From positions 1-12,599 of the forward strand of contig CAMODY010000043.1 of assembly GCA_946611595.1 (NCBI GenBank): 12,599 nucleotides of DNA. Direction: 5' to 3'. This DNA comes from an uncultured Clostridia bacterium. GTDB taxonomy: Bacteria > Bacillota > Clostridia > Lachnospirales > Lachnospiraceae. Below, piece by piece: positions 7,911 to 12,599 of the stretch; positions within the stretch are counted from its first letter, which is position 1, and every line of letters starts with the position of its first letter. A model generated the notes under the pieces. That model was not told the DNA's origin, did not search any database, and worked only from the letters and a program-made list of their open reading frames with translations. The position numbers and the translations under genes are program-made.

Positions 7911-9212
7911 TTGAGCGAACAAAAAGGAGTTTTTAAATACATATTTCTGGTTTTTGCAGTCGTGATCCTGATCGCGGATTTCTGCCTGATCTTTATGCAC
8001 GGAAAAAGCTTTTCGGATAATGAAAACCGGATGCTGCAGCAGTTTCCGGAAGTTTCCGCGCGCTCTGCACTTTCGGGCAGGCTCATGTCTCAGGCGGAAG
8101 ATTTTGTAGAAGATCAGTTCTTCTTACGTGATCAGTGGATCTCCTTTAAGCTGGATATTGATAAAGTAACAGGTAAAGAAGAGTCGAATGACGTTTATCT
8201 TGGAAAGAAGGGTTATCTTCTCGAAAAAGCGGTAACACCGAATTTTGAGGACATGGATAAAAACCTGGCTGCGATCAACAGCTTTGCAGAAAGACATGCG
8301 GATCTGAATATTGTTATGTCAGTCGTTCCAAATGCGGTCTGTGTCTGCAAGGAACTACTTCCTTCCGGAGCTCCGTCAAGGGATCAGAAAAAGGATCTGG
8401 ATCATATTAAGAATGCGGTTTCCGAAAGCCTTAACTATGTGGATGTTACGGATGCTTTGAAAAAACACAACACAGAAGAACTTTATTATAAGAGCGATCA
8501 TCACTGGACGAGTCTTGGTGCAAAGTATACGTTTGACGAACTCTGCGGTCCGCTTGGAATTGAAGAGCCGATCCTTGATTATGACATCATGAAAGTAACG
8601 GAAGATTTCTCCGGTACGATGGCATCAAACAGCGGGGCGTTCAATGTGAAAGATGAAATCGATATTTACGTGCCGAAGACAGCTGAAGATTTTCAGTATG
8701 TGGTTGAGTATGGAGATATCCAGAAAAAGAGCGCAACGATCTATAACAGTGAGGCGCTGGCTTCAAAGAATAAGTATGAAGTTTTCATGGGCGGTAACTA
8801 TTCCTATGTCAGCATCAAGACGACAGCACAGACTGACAGGAATCTGCTTCTCTTTAAAGACTCTTATGCAAATACCTTTATTCAGTTCCTGCTTCCGTAT
8901 TACCGGAACATCGTGATCATCGATCCGCGTTATTACAGTGATGACTGCGAAAAGCTGATCGACGAACGCAGGATCACGGACGTCTTGTTCCTCTACAACA
9001 TGAACACCTTCGCGCTGGACAATTCCCTCGCAGGCGTGCTCGAAGATGCTGCAGTGACTGAGGATACGGCGGCACCGGAAGATGCAGCAACGCCTGAGGA
9101 TGCTGCTGTGCCGGAAGATGCAGCAGCGTCTGAAGATACGGCAGCGCCGGAAGCTGTTGCAGCGCCGGAAAATACTGCAGTGCCGGAAACTTCTGCGGCA
9201 CCGGAAGAATAA
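7911..9212 (+). CDS. DHHW-family (AlgX/AlgJ-like) extracytoplasmic protein with hexapeptide-repeat tail
   Basis: The 433-residue protein has an N-terminal membrane anchor (about residues 9-29) and then an extracytoplasmic DHHW domain, a family related to AlgX/AlgJ SGNH-type acetyltransferases. The signature SDHHWT is at 195-200 (Asp196, His197, His198, Trp199). A second block, LLLFKDSYANTF, carries candidate nucleophile Ser318, followed by IIDPRYY. The last 53 residues are an Ala/Pro/Glu/Asp repeat (see separate entry). The start is TTG at 7911, chosen because AAGGAG (7900-7905) lies 5 bases upstream and the membrane segment follows directly. It ends the operon and lies 12 bases after the MBOAT gene. 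By analogy with AlgI-AlgJ/AlgX pairs it probably passes acyl groups from the MBOAT protein to the surface polymer; this is inference from family and order. Confidence 0.9.
   Translation: MSEQKGVFKYIFLVFAVVILIADFCLIFMHGKSFSDNENRMLQQFPEVSARSALSGRLMSQAEDFVEDQFFLRDQWISFKLDIDKVTGKEESNDVYLGKKGYLLEKAVTPNFEDMDKNLAAINSFAERHADLNIVMSVVPNAVCVCKELLPSGAPSRDQKKDLDHIKNAVSESLNYVDVTDALKKHNTEELYYKSDHHWTSLGAKYTFDELCGPLGIEEPILDYDIMKVTEDFSGTMASNSGAFNVKDEIDIYVPKTAEDFQYVVEYGDIQKKSATIYNSEALASKNKYEVFMGGNYSYVSIKTTAQTDRNLLLFKDSYANTFIQFLLPYYRNIVIIDPRYYSDDCEKLIDERRITDVLFLYNMNTFALDNSLAGVLEDAAVTEDTAAPEDAATPEDAAVPEDAAASEDTAAPEAVAAPENTAVPETSAAPEE
9051..9209 (+). repeat. 18-bp tandem repeats encoding A-x-P-E-x-x hexapeptides
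   Basis: Eight full 18-base units and a 15-base partial unit run in frame to the stop codon. They encode AVTEDT, AAPEDA, ATPEDA, AVPEDA, AASEDT, AAPEAV, AAPENT, AVPETS and AAPEE. Units are imperfect at the DNA level, with codons such as GCA/GCG/GCT and CCG/CCT interchanged. The encoded tail is acidic and probably extended, either a spacer or a disordered C-terminus of the DHHW protein. Confidence 0.92.
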
Positions 9213-9259
9213 AAAGAGCTCAAGTTTTAATTTGATCAGAACTATAACAATACGAAATT

Positions 9260-9310
9260 GTGCTTTCTATATTTCCAGTATAGCAAATGCTGATGCGAGT
9301 CAGAAAGCAC
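9260..9310 (+). other. Possible three-way-junction RNA fold in the operon 3' UTR
   Basis: Bases 9260-9266 (GTGCTTT) can pair with 9304-9310 (AAAGCAC). Inside lie CTATA/TATAG (9267-9271 with 9279-9283) and CTGA/TCAG (9290-9293 with 9300-9303). An alternative is a simpler 9-bp stem of 9260-9268 with 9302-9310 closing a 33-base loop. The fold ends 14 bases before the terminator stem. It may stabilise the transcript end or be chance. Confidence 0.35.
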
Positions 9311-9324
9311 TCTCGGCAGCAATA

Positions 9325-9353
9325 AAAAACAGCCTTCCTTAAAGGCTGTTTTT
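9325..9353. terminator. Intrinsic terminator, probably bidirectional
   Basis: A perfect 12-bp stem, AAAAACAGCCTT (9325-9336) with AAGGCTGTTTTT (9342-9353), closes a 5-base loop. On the + strand the stem ends in a T run that stops the acylation operon. On the - strand the A run at 9324-9329 becomes a T tract, so it can also stop read-through from proBA, which converges on it. Confidence 0.9.
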
Positions 9354-9389
9354 ATGTTTTCTGATTCTTTATTGCATTTTAAAGGTATG

Positions 9390-9421
9390 TTTGTCAGAAA
9401 ATTATTTCGCTTTCTGACAAA
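9390..9421. other. Inverted repeat (11-bp perfect stem) without T tract
   Basis: TTTGTCAGAAA (9390-9400) and TTTCTGACAAA (9411-9421) are perfect reverse complements around a 10-base loop. Neither strand has a T run after the stem, so a standard intrinsic terminator is unlikely. It lies between the terminator and the end of proA and would sit in the proBA 3' UTR. Confidence 0.55.
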
Positions 9422-9464
9422 AATATGCGTTTGCAGTGGTTTCAGTATAGAAATAAACGGACGT

Positions 9465-9504
9465 AGCCGTGGTTGCGGCTCCATGGAAACTCACTGCGAA
9501 GTGA
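9465..9504 (-). other. Two short hairpins just after the proA stop
   Basis: On the - strand, TCACT/AGTGA (bases 9500-9504 with 9491-9495, loop of 4) follows directly after the proA stop. AGCCG/CGGCT (9476-9480 with 9465-9469, loop of 6) comes next, and a loosely T-rich stretch follows after about eight bases. They could form a weak terminator or a 3'-end stabilising structure for proBA mRNA. Stems are only 5 bp, so support is modest. Confidence 0.35.
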
Positions 9505-9505
9505 A

Positions 9506-10762
9506 CTAGCGGATATGGCCGTCGCCGTGGATGATGTACTTGTAAGTGTTCATCTCTCGAAGTCCCATCGGTCCTCTTGCATGAAGCTTCTGGGTTGAGA
9601 TTCCGATCTCGCAGCCCAGGCCGAACTCGCCGCCGTCTGTAAAACGGGTTGAAGCGTTGACATAAACAGCCGCGCTGTCCACTTTCATGGTGAAAAGTTT
9701 TGCAGCAGCTTCATCGTTCGTAACGATGCAATCGCTGTGTCCGGTCGAATGCGCACGGATGTGGGCGATTGCTTCTTCTACGCTATCTACGCATTTTACT
9801 GCAAGAATATAATCTAAGAATTCAGTATCAAAATCATTTTCGCCGGCCGGGGTGCCGTCAATGATCTTTGCTGCATAATCGTCAAGTCTCAGTTCTACCG
9901 GGATCTGTCCGGCAGCCTTTCTTTGATCGACCAGAGCTTCTTTTATCATTGGCAAGAATTCGCCTGCAATCTCTTTATTTACAACCAGAACTTCTTCTGC
10001 ATTGCAGACGCTTGGCCTGCTGGTCTTTGCATTGATGATGATATCGACTGCTTTCTTAAGATCCGCTTTTGCATCTACATATACATGGCAGATGCCGGTT
10101 CCGGTTTCAATGCACGGAACGGTTGCATTTTTAACGCAGGCATTGATCAGCCCTGCTCCTCCGCGAGGAATCAGAAGATCAATATAATCAGGGGAAGTCA
10201 TAAGTTCAGTTGCACTGTCTCTTGAGGTGTCATCGACCAGGTTCACTGCGTCTGCATTCAGTCCTGCTTTTTGGACGCCTTCTTTTAATGCCTGCATGAT
10301 CGCATGTGCCGTTTTATAGGCTTCCTTTCCGCCTCTTAAAACGCAGGCGTTTCCACTCTTAAATGTAAGGGCTGCCGCATCCGCCGTAACATTCGGTCGG
10401 CTTTCATAAATGATCGCGATAACGCCCATCGGAACGGAGACTTTTTGGATCTTAAGACCGGCTTGCGGCTCGGTCTCTTCGATCACCAGACCGACAGGAT
10501 CCGGAAGATCAACAACTTCGCGGATTCCCTTTGCCATAGCATGAACTCTGTCTTCGTTGATCATCAGACGATCCAGCATAACATCAGAGATCTTTCCTTT
10601 TGCTGCCTGCATATCTTCTGCATTTGCGGCAAGGATCTCAGGAATATGTGCTTCGAGCGCATCTGCCATGGCGGAAAGCGCTGCGTTCTTTTGCTCTGTG
10701 GAATATGCTGCAACATCAAGGGATGCTTCTTTTGCAGCGATCATCATGTCTTTTGTATTCAT
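9506..10762 (-). CDS. proA: Gamma-glutamyl phosphate reductase
   Basis: ProA reduces gamma-glutamyl phosphate with NADPH to glutamate-5-semialdehyde, the second step of proline synthesis in the cytoplasm. The 418-residue product has the usual family length and aldehyde-dehydrogenase fold. It contains VIAIIYESRPNVTADAAA near residue 115, GGKEAYKTA, the PRGGAGLI loop, and the catalytic Cys253 in RPSVCNAEEVL. The C-terminus carries FGLGCEIGISTQKLHARGPM. The frame reaches a GTG at 10771, but the ATG at 10762 is preferred because AAGGTG (10775-10770 on this strand) sits about 7 bases before it, and it gives the natural start MNTKDMM. It follows proB after 63 bases and shares its promoter. No proC is in the window. 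Nothing looks broken. Confidence 0.97.
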   Translation of the reverse strand: MNTKDMMIAAKEASLDVAAYSTEQKNAALSAMADALEAHIPEILAANAEDMQAAKGKISDVMLDRLMINEDRVHAMAKGIREVVDLPDPVGLVIEETEPQAGLKIQKVSVPMGVIAIIYESRPNVTADAAALTFKSGNACVLRGGKEAYKTAHAIMQALKEGVQKAGLNADAVNLVDDTSRDSATELMTSPDYIDLLIPRGGAGLINACVKNATVPCIETGTGICHVYVDAKADLKKAVDIIINAKTSRPSVCNAEEVLVVNKEIAGEFLPMIKEALVDQRKAAGQIPVELRLDDYAAKIIDGTPAGENDFDTEFLDYILAVKCVDSVEEAIAHIRAHSTGHSDCIVTNDEAAAKLFTMKVDSAAVYVNASTRFTDGGEFGLGCEIGISTQKLHARGPMGLREMNTYKYIIHGDGHIR

Positions 10763-10825
10763 AATATTCACCTTGTTCTTAATAAAATGTTAATAGAAGC
10801 TGCTTATTAATTGAGGCTTTAATAC

Positions 10826-11590
10826 TTATGCCGGAATAAACTTGGTTCCGATCTTTTTGCCGTCAACAATGTCATATAAGTTCTCCGGTGTCGCGCCGTT
10901 AGAGATGACCATGCTGATACCGGCTTCCATGCAGATCTCAGCTGCCTGGATTTTCGTGATCATGCCTCCTGTTCCAAGAACAGTTCCTTTTCCGCTTGCA
11001 AGATCGCGGATGGCATCTGTGATCTCATGTACTTCTGTGATCAGCTCTGCGTTTGGATCTTTACGTGGATCTGCCGTGTAAAGACCTTCGATATCAGAAA
11101 GAAGGATCAGGAGGTCTGCTTCTACGAGGCGGGAGACCAGTGCTCCAAGTCTGTCGTTATCGCCAAGCGCAATCTCTTCTGTTGCGATCGTATCGTTCTC
11201 GTTGATGATCGGAAGCGCACCATACTCAAGGAGTCTTGCGACGGTATTGGAAAAGTTCTGTTTATGCTTTTCATTATCCAGGTCAGTACCAGCGATCAGG
11301 ATCTGCGCAACGGTGTGGTGATACTGATCGAAGAGCTTATCATAAACATACATCAGTTCACACTGACCAACGGCAGCAGCGGCCTGTCTTGATGGAATAT
11401 CTTCGGGCTTTTTGCCAAGCCCTAACTTGCCAACGCCCATGCCGATTGCGCCGGAAGAGACTAAGATGATCTCATGTCCTGCATTTTTAATATCACTGAT
11501 GACTTCGCACAGCTTTTCCACACGGCGGATATTTAAGTTGCCGGTTTTGTGTGTCAGCGTGCTGGTTCCGATTTTAATTACGATACGCAT
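10826..11590 (-). CDS. proB: Glutamate 5-kinase, short form without PUA domain
   Basis: ProB phosphorylates glutamate on its gamma carboxyl using ATP, the first and usually feedback-controlled step of proline synthesis. The 254-residue product is a complete amino-acid-kinase domain: VIKIGTSTLT (4-13), LVSSGAIGMG (43-52), INENDT (129-134), LGDNDRLGALV (142-152), LLSDIEGLYTADPR (163-176), and GTGGMITKIQAA (206-217) with Lys213. It stops where longer ProB proteins, such as that of E. coli (about 367 residues), continue into a PUA domain. No PUA-like remnant is seen in the 63 bases before proA, so this looks like a natural short form. AGGAG with 6-base spacing supports the ATG at 11590. The pair proB-proA is the classic order, and the reaction intermediate is unstable, which fits co-expression. 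Confidence 0.96.
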   Translation of the reverse strand: MRIVIKIGTSTLTHKTGNLNIRRVEKLCEVISDIKNAGHEIILVSSGAIGMGVGKLGLGKKPEDIPSRQAAAAVGQCELMYVYDKLFDQYHHTVAQILIAGTDLDNEKHKQNFSNTVARLLEYGALPIINENDTIATEEIALGDNDRLGALVSRLVEADLLILLSDIEGLYTADPRKDPNAELITEVHEITDAIRDLASGKGTVLGTGGMITKIQAAEICMEAGISMVISNGATPENLYDIVDGKKIGTKFIPA

Positions 11591-11626
11591 GTTTTTCTCC
11601 TAATGAATTGCCGGGCCTTAAGCGCC

Positions 11627-11652
11627 GCTAAAAAGAATGCAGGCTTTTTAGC
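11627..11652 (-). promoter_or_regulatory. Hairpin in the proBA leader
   Basis: A perfect 9-bp stem, GCTAAAAAG with CTTTTTAGC on the - strand, closes an 8-base loop. It lies between the predicted transcription start and the ribosome binding site. A smaller stem, GGCT-AAAA-AGCC, uses the same 5' bases and cannot form at the same time. No T-box signature (AGGGTGGNACCGCG) is seen. Its role is unknown. Confidence 0.5.
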
Positions 11653-11677
11653 CACGGATGCTAACTAGTTGGAGCAA

Positions 11678-11706
11678 ATTATACACTGATTTCTTTAGAG
11701 AAGCAA
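11678..11706 (-). promoter_or_regulatory. Sigma-70-type promoter of proBA
   Basis: On the - strand the -10 box is a perfect TATAAT (11683-11678). The -35 box TTGCTT (11706-11701) matches TTG of the consensus, and the spacer is exactly 17 bases. Transcription should start near 11671, giving a leader of about 80 bases before proB. Confidence 0.75.
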
Positions 11707-11714
11707 TGAATTGC
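11703..11714. promoter_or_regulatory. Small palindrome overlapping the proBA -35 box
   Basis: GCAAT-GA-ATTGC is an inverted repeat with 5-bp arms that overlaps the -35 box. A related GCAA-TATTTC-TTGC lies at 11724-11737. It could be a repressor operator or chance in AT-rich DNA. Confidence 0.25.
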
Positions 11715-11766
11715 AGTGGCAGAGCAATATTTCTTGCGATATTTCCGTGCGAAAGAGAAGCTTTTA

Positions 11767-11775
11767 TGCTAAACT
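11767..11775 (+). promoter_or_regulatory. Possible extended -10 promoter of metG
   Basis: TGC followed by TAAACT forms an extended -10 element (4 of 6 match to TATAAT). No good -35 box is seen 16-18 bases upstream. It would give a leader of roughly 55-60 bases before metG. Other AT-rich words nearby (TATGCT, TATATC) could serve instead. Confidence 0.35.
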
Positions 11776-11802
11776 ATATCAGTTAATGTTTACACTTAAA
11801 AC

Positions 11803-11824
11803 GCAGCGGCTCATTTGCCGTTGC
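11803..11824 (+). promoter_or_regulatory. Stable hairpin in the metG leader
   Basis: GCAGCGGC (11803-11810) pairs with GCCGTTGC (11817-11824) over 8 bp, one of them G-U, with a 6-base loop. It ends about 6 bases before the purine-rich ribosome binding site (about 11829-11835) and has no T tract, so it may affect translation or mRNA stability rather than termination. Confidence 0.5.
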
Positions 11825-11839
11825 AGAAAGAAGGAAAAG

Positions 11840-12599
11840 ATGGAAAAGAAACCGTATTACATTACAACAGCAATTGCCTACACATCAGGAAAGCCGCACA
11901 TCGGAAATACCTATGAGATCATCTTAGCAGATGCGATCGCACGTTTCCGCAGAATGGAAGGCTATGATGTACGTTTCCAGACAGGAACTGACGAGCATGG
12001 ACAGAAGATCGAAGACAAAGCGATCGCGGCAGGAAAAACCCCGAAGGAATTTGTTGATGAAACTGCAGGTGAAGTAAAGCGCATCTGGGATCTGATGAAT
12101 ACTTCCTATGACCGCTTTATCCGCACAACGGATCCGGATCATGAAGTTCAGATTCAGAAGATCTTCCGCAAGCTTTATGAAAAAGGCGATATTTATAAAG
12201 GCGCATACGAAGGCATGTACTGCAAAGAGTGCGAGGCATTCTATACAGAGAGCCAGATCGAAGACGGAAAATGCCCGGAGTGCGGCATGGAAGTACATCC
12301 TGCAAAGGAAGAAGCATATTTCTTTAAGATGAGCAAATATGCAGACCGCCTGATCGAGCATATCGAGACACATCCGGAATTCATTCAGCCGGAATCCCGC
12401 AAGAACGAGATGATGAACAACTTCTTAAAACCGGGACTTCAGGATCTTTGTGTTTCCAGAACCTCTTTTAAATGGGGTATTCCGGTAGATTTTGATCCAG
12501 ACCATGTTGTTTATGTATGGGTTGACGCTCTTTCAAACTACATCACCGGCCTCGGCTATGATGCAGATGGAAACCACGGAGATCTCTATAAAAAATACT
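11840..12599 (+). CDS. metG: Methionyl-tRNA synthetase, 3' end outside window
   Basis: MetRS attaches methionine to tRNA-Met in the cytoplasm, needed for initiation and elongation. The visible 253 residues are the class I catalytic half: MEKKPYYITTAIAYTSGKPH with the HIGH-type signature reading HIGN (20-23), FQTGTDEHGQKIEDKA, YDRFIRTTDP, a zinc knuckle CKEC-x13-CPEC (Cys128, 131, 145, 148), and VYVWVDALSNYITGLGY. The frame runs open to the window end, so the KMSKS loop, the anticodon-binding domain and any C-terminal tRNA-binding domain are not seen. The start ATG follows AGAAGGA at about 4-5 bases. It is divergent from proBA. The four-cysteine knuckle marks the zinc-containing form of the enzyme. 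Confidence 0.97.
   Translation, partial: MEKKPYYITTAIAYTSGKPHIGNTYEIILADAIARFRRMEGYDVRFQTGTDEHGQKIEDKAIAAGKTPKEFVDETAGEVKRIWDLMNTSYDRFIRTTDPDHEVQIQKIFRKLYEKGDIYKGAYEGMYCKECEAFYTESQIEDGKCPECGMEVHPAKEEAYFFKMSKYADRLIEHIETHPEFIQPESRKNEMMNNFLKPGLQDLCVSRTSFKWGIPVDFDPDHVVYVWVDALSNYITGLGYDADGNHGDLYKKY

Larger units (their letters stand above)
9213..9505. other. Non-coding gap between convergent operons
   Basis: This 293-base stretch holds no credible gene. Its content is the 3' ends of two converging transcripts: the possible three-way junction, the bidirectional terminator, the 11-bp inverted repeat and the two small hairpins listed separately. The short open frames that cross it lack ribosome binding sites and recognisable sequence. 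Confidence 0.8.

Noticed and set aside
9051..9209. CRISPR-like array
   Set aside because: Repeats are adjacent, imperfect and coding, without spacers.
8974..9342. Repeat-rich open frames on both strands over the DHHW tail
   Set aside because: They are out-of-frame readings of the 18-bp repeats; the DHHW frame explains the region.
10763..10771. GTG at 10771 as proA start
   Set aside because: No ribosome binding site is suitably placed for it; AAGGTG is instead well placed for the ATG at 10762.
11591..11839. T-box riboswitch for proBA or metG
   Set aside because: No AGGGTGGNACCGCG-like antiterminator sequence or terminator is seen on either strand, and the leaders are short.

Overview
The window looks like chromosomal DNA of a low-to-moderate GC Firmicute, most likely a gut-type Clostridium relative (Lachnospiraceae-like). 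The reasons are strong purine-rich ribosome binding sites, two TTG starts beside good binding sites, and protein families I associate with that group (DHHW protein, DUF4358 protein, short MBOAT/SGNH surface gene sets). No rRNA, tRNA, CRISPR or insertion sequence was seen.

Region 1 (1-9212, + strand) is one tightly packed run of eight genes that starts before the window. It holds two tandem acyl-adenylating ligases (the first cut off by the window start), a stand-alone E2/chloramphenicol-acetyltransferase-fold protein, two tandem membrane-anchored SGNH-hydrolase-like proteins, a membrane-anchored DUF4358 protein, an MBOAT O-acyltransferase and a DHHW (AlgX/AlgJ-like) protein with an 18-bp-repeat tail. 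Gaps inside the run are -8 to +50 bases, so it reads as an operon. The last two gene types match the transfer and finishing steps of alginate-type or D-alanyl-type surface acylation. The ligases could supply activated acyl groups. I infer a surface-polymer O-acylation system; the polymer, the acyl group and any carrier protein are not visible.

Region 2 (9213-9505) is a structured intergenic stretch between convergent transcription units. It has a perfect, probably bidirectional terminator, a possible three-way-junction fold just before it, and further hairpins.

Region 3 (9506-11590, - strand) is a proB-proA operon: glutamate 5-kinase of the short form without a PUA domain, then gamma-glutamyl-phosphate reductase. 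These are the first two enzymes of proline synthesis. A clear sigma-70-type promoter and a leader hairpin lie upstream.

Region 4 (11591-12599) is a divergent intergenic region followed by metG (methionyl-tRNA synthetase) on the + strand, cut off by the window end. Regions 3 and 4 are ordinary housekeeping; the interesting material is the region 1 operon.
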